Origin: Burkholderiaceae bacterium
GTDB taxonomy: Bacteria; Pseudomonadota; Gammaproteobacteria; Burkholderiales; Burkholderiaceae_D
Direction: 5' to 3'
Length of the DNA stretch: 60,879 nucleotides
Assembly (NCBI GenBank): GCA_019751755.1
Contig: JAIENA010000111.1
Coordinates: 1 to 60,879, forward strand
Below, one piece after another: positions 35,048 through 46,302 of the stretch (within the stretch, counting starts at the first letter, position 1; every line of letters starts with the position of its first letter). The notes under the pieces are model-generated. The model had not been told where the DNA came from and made no database searches. It worked only from the letters and a program-made list of their open reading frames with translations. The position numbers were made by a program, and so were the translations under genes.

Positions 35048-36703
35048 TTACACCAGCTTTGCCGCGTGCTCGCGCGTCGCGTGGAATTGCAGCTTCGGCC
35101 AGCGCTCCTGCGTCAGGCGCAGGTTCACGCCGGACGTGGCCAGGTATGCCAGGTTGCCCGCCGCATCGTAGGCGACGTTGGACGACAGCGAGTTTTCGAA
35201 GTCGGCCAAGGCTTTCTTGTCGTCCGACGAGACCCAGCGCGCGGTCGAAATCGACGTGCCTTCGAATACCGCATCGACGCCGTATTCATTGAGCAGGCGG
35301 CTCGCCACCACTTCAAACTGCAGCACACCGACCGCGCCCAATACCAGTTCGCCACCGGAGACCGGCTTGAACACTTGCACGGCACCCTCCTCGCCCAGCT
35401 GCTGCAAGCCCTTATGCAACTGCTTGATTTTCAGCGGGTTACGGATGCGCACCTGGCGGAAGAAGTCCGGCGCAAAGTACGGGATGCCGGTGAAGGTCAG
35501 CATTTCGCCTTCGGAGAAGCTGTCGCCGATCTGCATGTTGCCGTGGTTCGGCAAGCCGATGATGTCGCCCGCGTACGCTTCTTCCACCTGTTCGCGCGAC
35601 GACGCCATGAACGTCACCACCGACGACACTTTGACATCGCGGCCCAGACGCAGATGCTTGACCTTCATGCCGCGCTCGAAACGGCCCGAGCACACGCGCA
35701 GGAAGGCGATACGGTCGCGGTGCGCGGGGTCCATATTGGCCTGGATTTTAAAGACGAAACCGGTGAACGGTTCTTCGGTCGGCTCGACCACCCGCACCGA
35801 AGCGTCGCGGCCGCGCGGCGCCGGCGCCCAGTCCACCAGCGCGGACAGGATTTCACGCACGCCGAAGTTGTTGATCGCGGAACCGAAGAACACGGGCGTC
35901 TGCACGCCGGCCAGGAAATCTTCCAGGTTGAACGGGTGCGAGGCGCCGCTGACCAGCTCGACTTCCATGCGCAACTGATCCATCTCCAGCGGGAACATTT
36001 CCTGCAGGCGTGGATTATCGATGCCCTTGATGACTTCGAAGGCCTGGTCAGCGCTTTCGTCACCGGCGCGGAACAACATGATCTCATCGTTGATCAGGTG
36101 GTACACGCCGCGGAAGTTCTTGCCCATGCCAATCGGCCAGGTCACCGGCGCGCACTGGATCTTCAGCACCGATTCCACTTCGTCCAGCAATTCCAGCGGG
36201 TCGCGGCATTCGCGGTCCAGCTTGTTCATGAAGGTCACGATCGGCGTGTTGCGCATGCGGCACACGTCGAGCAGTTTAATGGTCTGCGTCTCCACACCCT
36301 TGGCCGCGTCGATCACCATCAGCGCCGAGTCCACGGCCGTCAGCACGCGGTAGGTGTCTTCGGAAAAGTCCTGGTGGCCCGGGGTGTCCAGCAAGTTGAT
36401 GATGTGGTCGCGGAAATCGAACTGCATCACCGACGATGCCACCGAAATGCCGCGCTGCTTTTCAATTTCCATCCAGTCGGACGTCGCGTGGCGGCCCGAT
36501 TTACGGGCTTTCACGGTACCGGCCATCTGGATCGCGCCCGAGAACAGCAGCAGCTTTTCGGTCAGCGTGGTCTTACCCGCATCCGGGTGGGAAATGATGC
36601 CGAACGTGCGGCGGCGGCGGGTTTCACGCGCGATCAGGGCGGCCGATTTGCCGCTGGCCTGTTCTGCGCTGTCGCTGGAGGTGGTGTCGATTTCGTTGGA
36701 CAT
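35048..36703 (-). CDS. prfC: Peptide chain release factor 3
   Basis: GTPase that removes RF1/RF2 from the ribosome after termination. G1 [10 protein letters not shown]3 DTPGHQDF and G4 NKLD are all visible, followed by the EF-G-like domains II and III. The start at 36703 ([15 protein letters not shown]) gives 551 residues; an in-frame start nine codons upstream adds residues unlike the family. It is a single-gene unit with a terminator immediately after its stop. Confidence 0.96.
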   Translation of the reverse strand: MSNEIDTTSSDSAEQASGKSAALIARETRRRRTFGIISHPDAGKTTLTEKLLLFSGAIQMAGTVKARKSGRHATSDWMEIEKQRGISVASSVMQFDFRDHIINLLDTPGHQDFSEDTYRVLTAVDSALMVIDAAKGVETQTIKLLDVCRMRNTPIVTFMNKLDRECRDPLELLDEVESVLKIQCAPVTWPIGMGKNFRGVYHLINDEIMLFRAGDESADQAFEVIKGIDNPRLQEMFPLEMDQLRMEVELVSGASHPFNLEDFLAGVQTPVFFGSAINNFGVREILSALVDWAPAPRGRDASVRVVEPTEEPFTGFVFKIQANMDPAHRDRIAFLRVCSGRFERGMKVKHLRLGRDVKVSSVVTFMASSREQVEEAYAGDIIGLPNHGNMQIGDSFSEGEMLTFTGIPYFAPDFFRQVRIRNPLKIKQLHKGLQQLGEEGAVQVFKPVSGGELVLGAVGVLQFEVVASRLLNEYGVDAVFEGTSISTARWVSSDDKKALADFENSLSSNVAYDAAGNLAYLATSGVNLRLTQERWPKLQFHATREHAAKLV

Positions 36704-36843
36704 GGGGATGGCCGGGGCCTTGCGGAGCAAAACCCGAGATTTTACACCATTTTGGGTGGGATTCTTGTGGCTGTGGCGAGCAGTGTAGGTGAGGTGCCAG
36801 GCTTGCTGCGCAAACCTGGCACCAACTGACGAGCACGGCCAGC

Positions 36844-39800
36844 TTAATCGTTCTTGACCCTGCGCCAGCCAACGCGGTGGGCGGCGGCGGAATTGAGTTC
36901 CGTCAGCGGCTTGGTCAGCATCTCTCCCTTGGCGGTGGTGGTAATCATTTTCAGCTCACCCTTGGGCAGGCGGATAATAATAAAACCCACGGCGGCGGAG
37001 GTGTTCGACAAGGTGCCGCCGGCGATGGTGCCCGTCACGGCGTTGCCGTTGCAGACATTGACGCTGTAGACATTGGACGAGCCACCCACCGAGCAGGACG
37101 ACGACGAACTCGGGATATTCGTCACCACGTTGGCCACGCCGCTGACCACTTTCGGGTCCAGGTTCATCCGTTCGCCCAGGTTCAAGCTCCAGTCGAAGTA
37201 CCAGCCGCTCTTGGTGGCCAGATCCACCGCCGTGTTGGACACGGCATAGGTGTTGACGTTGCTGCTGGACCCCTGCAGTGAAATGGTCTGCCGCACCATC
37301 TCCGAGGCGCTGCGAACCGTGACAAAGGTATCCTTGTCACGCACCAGGTACAGGCTCTGGGTGTCGGTGTTGGTGGTGTCCGGCACGTCCAGCAGACGCC
37401 CGGTGCCAAACAGCACCACGCGCTGGGCAAACAGCGCGCCACTGCTGTTGGTGGCGCCGCACAGCGTGACTTCCGGCCGCGTCGTGATCGGCTGCAGGGT
37501 GCCGGAATCGGCCAGGTTCAGTACCCCCACCGTGCCCGACGCATTGGTCAGATCAAAGCGCCACAGCTTGCCGTCGTTGTCGCCGCCATACACATAGGTG
37601 ATGACGGGATCGGTGGCCGGGTCGTCGGTGATGGCGGTGATTTTCGCAAAGCCGGACGGGGTCGTGGTGTTGCCGGACCCGGTCGACACTTTTTTCAGGA
37701 TCTCCCCCGTTTCGACATCGACGATATACAGCCAGCCCTGCCCGCCGCCGGTATTGACGCCATCCACGCCGGGCACGTTGTTGTAGCCGGACGTCAGCAG
37801 CACCACCCATTTGTTTTGCCAGAGACCATATTGCGCATTGCCGAACGTCAGGCCGATATCCGGATCGTTGTTGGCGCACACCGCCTGGTCGGCGCAGATT
37901 TCCCACAAGGCCTTGGGCGTGGCCGGTTCCGTCACGTCCAGCGCATAGAAGCCGCGCCCGCCACCGTTCATGCCGGCCACCAGCACCGTACGCCACGCGC
38001 CCGACAACTGGACGTCGCCCAGTTCCGGCGAACCGTCCGTGCTGAAGAAGTGATTGGTGCCGTACGTGGTGCTGGCCAGCGCATACAGTTTTTTCATCGT
38101 GATGCGCGGCATGTAGGCCCACATCTCGTCGCCGGTGGCCGCATTGAAGGCGTGCAGCATGCCGTCGTTGGCGGCGGTGAACACGGCTGGGGCGCGGTCA
38201 GCATAGTCGCTCTTGTACTGCTCATAGCCGGACAGCGTATAGCTCTTGCGGGGATCGCGCAGGTACGCCGGTTTCGACGACGCGATATCGCCCAGCACAA
38301 TCGGGATCGGCCCCGACGCGCCGGCCGGCGTATAGCCGGTCTGGGTGTAGGCGCGGAACACGGTATCGTCGGCATAGGTTTGCGCGCCGCGCAGCCATTC
38401 CACGACGTTATTGCCATCGTTGACGATGGCGCGGTCCGCCACCGACAGCAAGGTGCATTGCGACAGCAGGCTGCACTTGTTGTCGAACCAGGCTTTTTCG
38501 GTGGTGGTCAGATTGGTATAGCGGAAGTTTTTCAAGGCCGGCGTGGCGGCCGCCGTGTCGATCATGTACACAGTGCGCGTATTGGCCAGCGCTTTCTTGC
38601 CCACCGTATCGGAGCTGGTCCAGGTGATCGACGTGCTCACGGTGCCGGTGGCCGGGTCGATCTTGCGGTCGGTCAGTTCGCCATACCATTTCACGGTGGT
38701 GAACGTGTCCGAGAAAATGTCGTTGTCCTGTTGCGAAATGTTCGGCGTCGACGTTGCGGCGGCGGCGGCCGCGCCGACCGACACCTGCATATTCGCCAGC
38801 GCGGAGGACAAACCCTGCACCACTTCCTTCGGTTCATTGGCGCTGAAATATTTGCCATGGCCATTAATGGCCGCGTGCCACAAGTCGTCCAGCCGCTCCT
38901 GCACCGTGCTGGCGGTGCTCGACGTTTGCGGGTCGGGCCAGACATAGGCGCCGCCGCCATTCCACGGACAGCCGGACGTCACGCCCGTAATCAAATTATA
39001 AAAGTCCCCCCCTACCTTGGGCGCCGTGTCGTAATTCGGCTCGTACGTCATCTGGCCATCCATGCCCAGGCCCAGCGTGTACGTGCTCATGTGCAGGTGG
39101 GTGTTCTCGCCGGCGGCGGCCGGCACCTGGCCCGGCTTCGTCATGTCCGGCTCCAGGCCAGGGCGCAGCGACACCGTGCCGGTGTTGGAGCCGCCGTTGT
39201 ACCAATACAGCGCCACATCGGCCAGCGATTGCGTTGATTGTGCACGGGTGTCGACGCAGCCGCTGGCCGTGGTGCAGAAACGGCTGGTGTCCTCGACGTT
39301 GTCGTTGTTGGCCACCGTGGCCGAGGCGCCGCCGTTCCAGTAGCCGTCGGTGGTCAGGATCAGGAAATTCGGCTGGCACGGGTACTGCACCACTTCCTGG
39401 CCGGACGCGTAGTTATACGGGCTCTGGTTGGCGAACATCTTGCCGACACTGTCCATCGCGGTGCGCAGCGGCGTCGAGCCGCTGGTGGTGGTGTTATACA
39501 TGGCGGCATACCAGTTGGTGCGCGAGGTGCCGACAAAGTCGGCCGGCTTCAAGTCAATCGCCGCACCGGCGCCGGCATTCGACAGCTTGACGTAACCGAC
39601 CCGGTAATTGCTGTTGATGGCGGCGAAGGCAATGCCGACGGCGGTCTTCATCATTTGCAAGCGGCTCTTGTAATACGTGTACCAGTTGGCGAAATTCGTC
39701 ATTTCCTCGGCATAGGTGCAGACTCCGGCCGTGGTGACGCAATCGACGCGGTCGTCGACTTTCGGATAGGTGCTGCCGGACGTCAGGTTGACGCGCACAA

Positions 39801-41499
39801 AGGTGCTGGGTGCTTCCGAGCCGGTGGACAAGGCCGCCGTCGTGGTCGGGATGCTGTCGGTCACGGCCGACGATGCCGCCACATAGCCGGCACCGGCCGT
39901 ATAGGTGAAGGCAACCGAGCCACCGGACGTCAAGGTGCCGGTCGATGGTGTGTTGGAATTGCCGCTGATGGCGGTATCGACCAGGCAGATCTTCGTGTTG
40001 TTTTGCGCCTGGCACACCGAAGTCACGCTGTTGCCGCCGACATAGGCGCGGATCGTGCCGCCGGCGCCGATGGCGGACACAATCGTGCTGGCCACCTGGC
40101 TGGCGTTGCGGTTGGTGCCCAGGTTGATGTTGCCGGTCAGCGCCGTGCCGCCCCACGTGACACTGGCCACCCGTGGCGTGCCACTGTTGGCGGTGGTGCC
40201 GGACACGCCGATGATGGCGGTCGGCGACACCCGCGACACGGCCGGTGTCACCGTCACAGTGGGCGCGGTCACGCTAATGCCCCAGCCGGAACGGCTGCTG
40301 TCATTGACGGTCAGGCAGGTGGCGAGCGACTTGGCGCCGGTGCAGATCACCGGCACCACGGCCACCACACTGTCCGACGCCAGCGTGATGCCAAAGGTCG
40401 AGCAGGCCGGCACGGTCGGCTGGCCGATCGGTGTTTTCACGCAAGCATAGTACTGGTTGGTCAAACCGGTGCGCGCAATGATGTTGGCGGCCAGCGCGCT
40501 GGCCAGGGTTTGTTGTTTCAGCGCAGTGTTGGTGCCGGTCGACGCCGTCACCGTGCCACTGGTGATGGTGCGCGCCGTGCTGGGGTCGGGAATGGTGGCG
40601 CTGGTGATGGTCATCGACGCGCCCGACGACGAGGCGCTGATCGTGATGGTGCCATACGCCGCGGTGGCGCCGCTGGCGCTCGAGTAGCGCGGATAAATGT
40701 AGCTGCCGACCCGCTTGGCCTGGCAATTGATCAGCGTGGTGTCGGTACACCAGCGCACCTTGGCCGGCACCGGGTAGCCGGACGGTGCCGCCGCACCCGC
40801 CGCCGTGGATTTGCAGACGGTCATGGTCTCGTCGGTGCAGTATTCGGCCGTCGAGATCGTGTAGTAATACGGGCTGGTGCTGATCCTGGTCGCGTAGCGA
40901 TAGGTGGCGTCCGGGTAGGTATAGGTTGCGGTGTTGGTGCGGCAATCGGTGCCGCCGGACACGGTGCACCACTTCAGGTCGGGGAATTCCGTGGTCAGGT
41001 CGATCGTGGTGTCGCTGGCCGCGTATAAATTCCGGTTGTAGACACCAAAGCCGTCGCTGGCGACATTGGTCCAGTTGCTGGTGTTGGCGGCGGTCTGTTC
41101 GTTGTAATAAGTGCCGTCGGCCTTGATCGGCGGCTGGTAGCGGATTTTCGGGTTGTAGATCTGGCGGTTGAAATCCGGCGACATGAACGGCGGATGGCCG
41201 ACATCGCACGCCATCTGCCCGTTCGACAGCTTGGCGCCGGAGCGGCACAGGTTGTCGTTGATATAGTCGGGCGTGTAATGCTGCTCCATCGAACCGGAAT
41301 TGTCGAACAACAGCATCAGGTTGGGTTTCACGCTGCCGGTGCCGGAAATGTTCAGCAGCGGCACTTGCGCAATATTGGTGGTGGCGGCCATGGCCGGAGA
41401 GGCCAGCGACAGGGCCAGCGCAATGGTGACGGCGGCGGCGATCAGCGCCTTGCCCGCTGGGCGGGTGCGGCGGGTGCGGCGAGTAACAATGGCGTGCAT
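36844..41499 (-). CDS. pilY1: Type IV pilus tip adhesin/assembly protein PilY1
   Basis: A 1551-residue secreted protein. A Sec signal peptide ends at about residue 38 (SPAMA). The von Willebrand A MIDAS DNSGS is at 66-70, but the rest of that domain ([15 protein letters not shown] onward) begins only near residue 603. The intervening Thr/Ser/Gly-rich segment contains at least two similar modules, each with paired cysteines. The PilY1 propeller spans about 1080-1500, with [20 protein letters not shown] and [14 protein letters not shown] blades. PilY1 caps the pilus and affects adhesion, retraction and surface sensing. It is the last gene of the minor-pilin operon. Confidence 0.93.
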   Translation of the reverse strand: MHAIVTRRTRRTRPAGKALIAAAVTIALALSLASPAMAATTNIAQVPLLNISGTGSVKPNLMLLFDNSGSMEQHYTPDYINDNLCRSGAKLSNGQMACDVGHPPFMSPDFNRQIYNPKIRYQPPIKADGTYYNEQTAANTSNWTNVASDGFGVYNRNLYAASDTTIDLTTEFPDLKWCTVSGGTDCRTNTATYTYPDATYRYATRISTSPYYYTISTAEYCTDETMTVCKSTAAGAAAPSGYPVPAKVRWCTDTTLINCQAKRVGSYIYPRYSSASGATAAYGTITISASSSGASMTITSATIPDPSTARTITSGTVTASTGTNTALKQQTLASALAANIIARTGLTNQYYACVKTPIGQPTVPACSTFGITLASDSVVAVVPVICTGAKSLATCLTVNDSSRSGWGISVTAPTVTVTPAVSRVSPTAIIGVSGTTANSGTPRVASVTWGGTALTGNINLGTNRNASQVASTIVSAIGAGGTIRAYVGGNSVTSVCQAQNNTKICLVDTAISGNSNTPSTGTLTSGGSVAFTYTAGAGYVAASSAVTDSIPTTTAALSTGSEAPSTFVRVNLTSGSTYPKVDDRVDCVTTAGVCTYAEEMTNFANWYTYYKSRLQMMKTAVGIAFAAINSNYRVGYVKLSNAGAGAAIDLKPADFVGTSRTNWYAAMYNTTTSGSTPLRTAMDSVGKMFANQSPYNYASGQEVVQYPCQPNFLILTTDGYWNGGASATVANNDNVEDTSRFCTTASGCVDTRAQSTQSLADVALYWYNGGSNTGTVSLRPGLEPDMTKPGQVPAAAGENTHLHMSTYTLGLGMDGQMTYEPNYDTAPKVGGDFYNLITGVTSGCPWNGGGAYVWPDPQTSSTASTVQERLDDLWHAAINGHGKYFSANEPKEVVQGLSSALANMQVSVGAAAAAATSTPNISQQDNDIFSDTFTTVKWYGELTDRKIDPATGTVSTSITWTSSDTVGKKALANTRTVYMIDTAAATPALKNFRYTNLTTTEKAWFDNKCSLLSQCTLLSVADRAIVNDGNNVVEWLRGAQTYADDTVFRAYTQTGYTPAGASGPIPIVLGDIASSKPAYLRDPRKSYTLSGYEQYKSDYADRAPAVFTAANDGMLHAFNAATGDEMWAYMPRITMKKLYALASTTYGTNHFFSTDGSPELGDVQLSGAWRTVLVAGMNGGGRGFYALDVTEPATPKALWEICADQAVCANNDPDIGLTFGNAQYGLWQNKWVVLLTSGYNNVPGVDGVNTGGGQGWLYIVDVETGEILKKVSTGSGNTTTPSGFAKITAITDDPATDPVITYVYGGDNDGKLWRFDLTNASGTVGVLNLADSGTLQPITTRPEVTLCGATNSSGALFAQRVVLFGTGRLLDVPDTTNTDTQSLYLVRDKDTFVTVRSASEMVRQTISLQGSSSNVNTYAVSNTAVDLATKSGWYFDWSLNLGERMNLDPKVVSGVANVVTNIPSSSSSCSVGGSSNVYSVNVCNGNAVTGTIAGGTLSNTSAAVGFIIIRLPKGELKMITTTAKGEMLTKPLTELNSAAAHRVGWRRVKND

Positions 41500-41510
41500 G
41501 GTCGTATCCT

Positions 41511-42107
41511 TCAGGGTCCCATCATCACCACGGCCTGGGTGACGACATTGCCGCCCCTGGCGCCATAGATGCGCGCGGTGACGACATAATGCAATTCGGG
41601 GATGGCGTTGTATTCGGAGCGGTCCGACGACAGGCTTTCGCCCAGCCGGCTGGCAGACCCCACCTTGCTCTTGGAGGACGTCAGCGTGCAGCGGTTGACC
41701 GGTGCGGTGGCGTTATAGTCACCGGTAAACATGCACATGCGGTGGATCACGTATTCGATCTTGTTGCCGGCAGCATCGGTCACGTGGGCCGCGCCTTCCC
41801 AGTACGCGCTGTTGTTGACGGAGATCGCCGGGTTGACGGTGGCGCGGTAACCGTTGACGGCATCGTGGTTCAGCAGGGTTTCCTTGGACACCGTCGACAG
41901 GTACTGGAACGCCGTGTGCAGGCCCAGGTCGGCCGCCTTCGACATGGCAGAGTCATAGGCCAGGTTGGCCGTTGCCATGGTGCTCGAGGTGGTCGATTTC
42001 ACCAAATACAGGCTGCTGATCAGCATCACCGTCAGCAGGATCAGCACGATCGGCAGCGCCATGCCGCGCTGGCGCGCACGCGGCAAGCATCGGATGCGCC
42101 GCATCAT
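41511..42107 (-). CDS. pilX: Minor pilin assembly protein PilX
   Basis: A 198-residue PilX-type minor pilin. A basic leader ending in QRG is followed by MALPIVLILLTVMLISSLYLV, the hydrophobic stalk, without the usual Glu at position 5, as often in PilX. The start at 42107 overlaps the pilW stop as ATGA. It lies between pilW and pilY1, where PilX helps nucleate the tip complex that carries PilY1. Confidence 0.88.
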   Translation of the reverse strand: MMRRIRCLPRARQRGMALPIVLILLTVMLISSLYLVKSTTSSTMATANLAYDSAMSKAADLGLHTAFQYLSTVSKETLLNHDAVNGYRATVNPAISVNNSAYWEGAAHVTDAAGNKIEYVIHRMCMFTGDYNATAPVNRCTLTSSKSKVGSASRLGESLSSDRSEYNAIPELHYVVTARIYGARGGNVVTQAVVMMGP

Positions 42108-43264
42108 GTCGGCCTCCAGCCCGCATTGCGGATCGGGACGATCGATTCGAACACCCGGTAGCGGTAGCACTTCCAGTCAAACGGGTCGTTTTCCAGCGCC
42201 AGCGGCGCCGTCACCGGCTCGGCGGCGACGTCGGACGGGCTGGCGCTGGAAAACAGCTCGGGCGCGCTGGTGGTGGCGCTGCAGGCGCCCTCGCTGTCCG
42301 GTTTTTCCGGCGCCGCGCTGCGCGCCACGATGGCGATGCGGATCGCCGCCACGCGGCGGTAGTCGCCGGCATTGCCGACGCCGCCGACGCCGTCCGCATC
42401 GATCATCGTGTTCGACCACTGCAGCACCTGCATCGACGAGGCGGCGTCGAACACCGCCGCGGCGCGGGTGTCAAAGCCGTATTGCGCCTTCAGCGCGACG
42501 ATATTGCTGACCACGGCCGCGCCAGCCGCGGTGGCGCCTTCGAGGTTGCTCGCGCGCAGCGTCAGGACACCGTTGGCGGCGGTCCACGTGTGCAGCGACA
42601 GGTTGCGGGCCGGCCCCAGGTTGAACACGCGGGCCCGGCCGGCGGCGTAGGTGTTGGCGCCCAGCGAACCACTGTTGAAGCGGTTGCCGTCGCCACTGGA
42701 AAACTGCAGCGACGACGCCAGCGGGTCGGCGCTCAGTTGCGCCAGCGTGCAATTGCCGCCCGACGGCTCGCTCGCCACCACGATGGCGTCGCCGGCGGCA
42801 AAGCCGAACGGCGCCTGGGTATCGATCGCCAGCGTATCGGCGCCCGCGTACAGCGAACGCACCTTGACCGAGCCGACCCCGGTCTGCGAGGTGCCGGCGT
42901 ACAGGTTGACAGTATCGGAACCGGCGGCGCTGTTCTGGATGATCACCGGCGCCAGCGGCGTGCGGTCGGCGCCGCTGCTGGCGTCGACCGCCAGTTCATA
43001 GCCGCTGGTATCGGTGAAGGTGGTGTTGCAGCCGGTCAGCAACTCATCGTTCAAGCCCCAGCCGGCCTGGGCCGCGTCTTCATTGATGGAAAACAGCGCC
43101 AGCATGCCGTTTTGCATCTGGTCCGAGCCGCCCAGCGAGGTCGCCTTGTTTTGTTCCGCGCTGACCAGCATGCGGGTGGCAAAGGTCATGGCCAGCAGGC
43201 CCACCACCATGGCCACCATCAGTTCGACCACGGAAAAGCCGCGCGCGGCTTGCATGGTGTTCAT
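42104..43264 (-). CDS. pilW: Minor pilin PilW
   Basis: A 386-residue prepilin-like protein. The prepilin peptidase site is ARG|FSVVELMVAMVVGLL with Glu at +5, followed by a long C-terminal domain typical of PilW. The start at 43264 gives an eight-residue leader and overlaps the pilV stop as ATGA. Part of the PilVWX priming complex of type IV pili. Confidence 0.9.
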   Translation of the reverse strand: MNTMQAARGFSVVELMVAMVVGLLAMTFATRMLVSAEQNKATSLGGSDQMQNGMLALFSINEDAAQAGWGLNDELLTGCNTTFTDTSGYELAVDASSGADRTPLAPVIIQNSAAGSDTVNLYAGTSQTGVGSVKVRSLYAGADTLAIDTQAPFGFAAGDAIVVASEPSGGNCTLAQLSADPLASSLQFSSGDGNRFNSGSLGANTYAAGRARVFNLGPARNLSLHTWTAANGVLTLRASNLEGATAAGAAVVSNIVALKAQYGFDTRAAAVFDAASSMQVLQWSNTMIDADGVGGVGNAGDYRRVAAIRIAIVARSAAPEKPDSEGACSATTSAPELFSSASPSDVAAEPVTAPLALENDPFDWKCYRYRVFESIVPIRNAGWRPT

Positions 43265-43686
43265 GATGCGTTGGCCACGTAGGAAATCAGCTGGTGGCGG
43301 TTTTCCGTGCCGCCGGTCCTGCGGGTCCAGCGGATCGTGATGGCGACCCGGGTACGGCCGGTTTCCGGCGTCACCGTGATCGACACCGCCGCGTTCGGGA
43401 TACGCGCCTTGGTGTCCGTCATCCACGGCGCCAGCTGCTCGCTGGCGGCAGCGCTTTCGGCCACCGCATACGCCCCCAGGTTGGCCGCGTCATTGCTCAT
43501 AATGCCCAGCAGCGTGTCGCCGGCCATGGTGGCTTCGGCGCGCATGCCGGCGTCCGACAGCGCGGCATAGGCGCGCGCCTGCATGCCGACCGCGCCCAGC
43601 AGGCCGATGCCGAGGATGATCACGGCAATAATGGCTTCCAGCATGGCGACGCCACGCTGGCGTTGTGCTTGTACGATGGTCTTCAT
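43261..43686 (-). CDS. pilV: Minor pilin PilV
   Basis: A 141-residue minor pilin. The class III signal reads QRG|VAMLEAIIAVIILGIGLLG with Glu at +5. The start at 43686 gives a short basic leader and overlaps the fimT stop by four bases. The order fimT-pilV-pilW-pilX-pilY1 supports the name. Confidence 0.9.
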   Translation of the reverse strand: MKTIVQAQRQRGVAMLEAIIAVIILGIGLLGAVGMQARAYAALSDAGMRAEATMAGDTLLGIMSNDAANLGAYAVAESAAASEQLAPWMTDTKARIPNAAVSITVTPETGRTRVAITIRWTRRTGGTENRHQLISYVANAS

Positions 43687-44330
43687 GGCGGACAGGCCCG
43701 GGAGTCGGGCGCGGAAAGCGTCGGGTTGCACTTGGTGGTGGTGCCCGCCAGCGTCACCGCCACCGCCACCACCGGAATTTCACTGGCATAGCGCGCGGCG
43801 GGATCGAGCCGGATCAGGGTCAGGCGGTCGTCGATCGTGGTATCGACCCAGCCCAGCGCCGTAAAATAAATTTCCGAGGCGCCGGTCGGTTCAATGCTGG
43901 GCACCAGCACGTCCGACTGCGGCAGCGCGCCGGCGTCGCGGAACACGGAGGTGAAACCAGCCTTCTCGCCCAGCGGGTCGTTCGACGCGGCCTCGGTGGT
44001 GGTGGACCAGTTACCGGTGGCATTGGTGCAGCGCACGTCGGCCGCCGGATAGCAGACATCGACGCGCCAGTCCATCTGGCCATTGCCGACATTCGGCGTC
44101 AGCACGATGCGGGACGACGCGTTGCGCGCCACCGCTTCGCGCCGCGCCGTGGCAAAGCCATCGGCATAAAACTCCGCCGCCGACGCCGCCTTGTTGGTCA
44201 CGACCCAGTGCGACATCATCGGCAAGCCAATCGACATCACAATGGCCACGATGGCCAGGCCGATCGCCAGTTCGACGAACGTGACGCCGGCCTGGAGGCG
44301 CGCCGGCTGGATGGCGGTCAGTTGGAACAT
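43683..44330 (-). CDS. fimT: GspH/FimT family minor pilin
   Basis: A 215-residue pseudopilin-like protein with site [23 protein letters not shown] and the GspH/FimT C-terminal domain ([18 protein letters not shown]). The start at 44330 lies inside the last codons of pilE, a 13-base overlap, so its translation depends on pilE. FimT-type pilins can bind DNA in competent bacteria; whether this one does is not known. Confidence 0.88.
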   Translation of the reverse strand: MFQLTAIQPARLQAGVTFVELAIGLAIVAIVMSIGLPMMSHWVVTNKAASAAEFYADGFATARREAVARNASSRIVLTPNVGNGQMDWRVDVCYPAADVRCTNATGNWSTTTEAASNDPLGEKAGFTSVFRDAGALPQSDVLVPSIEPTGASEIYFTALGWVDTTIDDRLTLIRLDPAARYASEIPVVAVAVTLAGTTTKCNPTLSAPDSRACPP

Positions 44331-44758
44331 GCTCCGCCCTTGCGGTCGACCCAGCACGTGGTACTGGTGCCCCAGCCGGTCGGCGAACCGGTGGTGGCCT
44401 TGGTGCCGGACTGGTTAATCGTGTAGACGAAACCGTCGGCCTTGCCCTGCCCGGTCGCCGTGATGGTATACGCCGAGGTCGAGGCGCCCGACAGCGCATA
44501 GGTGAAATTGGCGCTGGCGGCCGGGAACGCGCTGGCCTCGTCGAAACCGGCATAGGTGCGGTTGTTGGCCCAGAACTGTTCGGCCGACGCCTGCGCCAGG
44601 CCCAGCGCCGTGAACGCTTCGGCCAGCCGGCCGCGCGTCACGTAATCTGTATACGCGGGCACCGCCACCGCTGACAGGATGCCGATGATCGCGACCGTGA
44701 TCATCACTTCCACCAGCGTGTAGCCGGCGGCATAGCCAGCCTGTAGGCGTCGCTTCAT
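44318..44758 (-). CDS. pilE: Type IV pilin PilE, first gene of the operon
   Basis: A 146-residue pilin-like protein with leader [12 protein letters not shown] and mature start [19 protein letters not shown] (Glu +5). A C-terminal pair of cysteines ([13 protein letters not shown]) forms the usual disulphide loop. Its position before fimT and pilVWX suggests a minor PilE-type pilin, not the major subunit. Confidence 0.88.
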   Translation of the reverse strand: MKRRLQAGYAAGYTLVEVMITVAIIGILSAVAVPAYTDYVTRGRLAEAFTALGLAQASAEQFWANNRTYAGFDEASAFPAASANFTYALSGASTSAYTITATGQGKADGFVYTINQSGTKATTGSPTGWGTSTTCWVDRKGGACSN

Positions 44759-44866
44759 TGCAGTCTCCGAGGTTGCATGGCCCGATGCCATGCCACCATC
44801 GTAACAAGGCAAGCTTGCATTTCCCTGAGGAAATGCTGACAGTTTCCTGACAAGAAGTCAGGCCAC

Positions 44867-44891
44867 GTCATCAGGCCAGGTCATCAGGCCG
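44867..44891. repeat. Short direct repeat at a kinase stop codon
   Basis: gtcatcaggcc occurs at 44867 and again at 44880, with further gtcaggc copies on either side, spanning the end of the kinase gene and the gap before pilE. Confidence 0.6.
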
Positions 44892-46302
44892 AAAAGTCAG
44901 GCGGAAAGCGCACTGTGAACAAAGCGCCAACACCTTTTGCTCCGCTGCCAAGCACCACGCTGGCGCCGTGGACGGCGGCGATGTCGCGCACGATGGCCAG
45001 GCCCAGGCCGCTGCCATTGAGCTTGCTGTCGAGCCGCACATGGCGGTCGAACACGGCGCTGCGCGACGCCGGCGCAATGCCGGGACCGGAATCTTCCACT
45101 TCCAGCACCGCGCCCTGCCCCGCGCTTTGCCGGCAGCGCACCGTCACCACGCCATGCTGCGGGGTATAGCGCAGCGCATTGTCGGTCAGGTTGTCGATCA
45201 GGTCGCGCAACAGGAAGTGCTCGCCGCGCACCGTTGCCGGCTCCAGTTCAAAACCGAGATCGATGCGCTTGCGGGCGGCCTGCTCGACAAATTGCTGGAC
45301 GCCCTCGCCGACGACGGCGTCGAGCCGCAGTGGTTCCAGCGTGGCGCTGTCGAACCGGCCCGATTCGGCGCGCGCCAGCGCCAGCAACTGGCGGCCCTGG
45401 CGCGCCATGCGTTCGGTGGCCGTCAGCATCAGCGCGACCGCCTGTCGGGTTTCATGGTCGGTATGGCGCTGCGCCAGCCATTCCAGTTGCGCCTGCAGCC
45501 CCGCCAGCGGCGTGCGCAGCTGGTGCGCCGCATCGGCCAGGAAATCCTGCTGCGCCTGTGCCGCGTCCTGCACCCGCGCCAGCAAGCCATTGAACGCATG
45601 CACCACCGGTTCCAGTTCATACGGCACGCCGGCCGCCGGGATCGGCGCCAGGTCGTCGCGGCTGCGCGCATTCAAGTGGCTGCGCATGCGCGCCAGTGGC
45701 CGCAGGCCATTGGTGACGGAAAACCAGGCCAGTCCGGCGCAGCCCAGGGTCGCCAGCGCGCCCAGCGCCAGCAAGGCGCGGAACGCGGCCTGGCGGATTT
45801 GGGCGCGCATGCGCACCGTCTTGGCCACGCCGATGACGGCAACTTGCTCGTCGCGCACGATGCGCAGCGCCACCACCCGCACCGCTTCGCCACGGGCCAC
45901 GTCGTCATAGGCCGCCGGCACGCCGGACTTGGCCGGCGCGCGCAGCGGCGGGAAATCGCCGTCGCCCGCCACCAGGGCGCCGCCCGGATCGCGCACGGTA
46001 AATGTCACGTGGTCGATATCGCCGCTGCGCAGCACCTGCTCGGCCTGCGGCGGCAAATCCATACGCCAGACGCCCCCTTTCACATCGAGCCGCGCGCCCA
46101 GCGCGCCGGCCGCGTCAAACAGGTTCTGGTCATACGCCATCTGCGCCGGCAGCCACGCCAGCACGTACGTCAGCGTGCCGCCAGCCAGGCTGACCAGCAC
46201 GAACGGCGCGATCAGCCATTTCAGCAGGCGCAGGCGGATGCTGTCGGTGCGGCCACCGCGCACCGCGTCACGCCTATCCCGCATATCCGGCATGTCACCC
46301 AT
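44884..46302 (-). CDS. TctE/QseC-type sensor histidine kinase
   Basis: A 472-residue membrane kinase. The first helix is at about 25-45. The periplasmic part (YDQNLFDAAGALGARLD ... VRDPGGALVAGDGDFP) fits the 2CSK_N domain of TctE-type kinases. A second helix follows (LLALGALATLGCAGLAWF), then HAMP, the H-box FLADAAHQLRTPL, the N-box DNLTDNALRY, DSGPGI and GSGLGLAIV. The start at 46302 overlaps the response-regulator stop by eight bases. In the family such sensors answer to carboxylates or divalent cations; the signal here is unknown. The pil operon follows on the same strand. Confidence 0.9.
   Translation of the reverse strand: MGDMPDMRDRRDAVRGGRTDSIRLRLLKWLIAPFVLVSLAGGTLTYVLAWLPAQMAYDQNLFDAAGALGARLDVKGGVWRMDLPPQAEQVLRSGDIDHVTFTVRDPGGALVAGDGDFPPLRAPAKSGVPAAYDDVARGEAVRVVALRIVRDEQVAVIGVAKTVRMRAQIRQAAFRALLALGALATLGCAGLAWFSVTNGLRPLARMRSHLNARSRDDLAPIPAAGVPYELEPVVHAFNGLLARVQDAAQAQQDFLADAAHQLRTPLAGLQAQLEWLAQRHTDHETRQAVALMLTATERMARQGRQLLALARAESGRFDSATLEPLRLDAVVGEGVQQFVEQAARKRIDLGFELEPATVRGEHFLLRDLIDNLTDNALRYTPQHGVVTVRCRQSAGQGAVLEVEDSGPGIAPASRSAVFDRHVRLDSKLNGSGLGLAIVRDIAAVHGASVVLGSGAKGVGALFTVRFPPDFSA

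Noticed and set aside
39238..41028. A 596-codon frame opposite pilY1
   Set aside because: Gly/Arg/Ala-rich shadow of the Thr/Ser/Gly-rich pilY1 insert.
44759..44866. Sigma-54 promoter before pilE
   Set aside because: TGGCAT-like elements are present but no TTGC at the required spacing was found.
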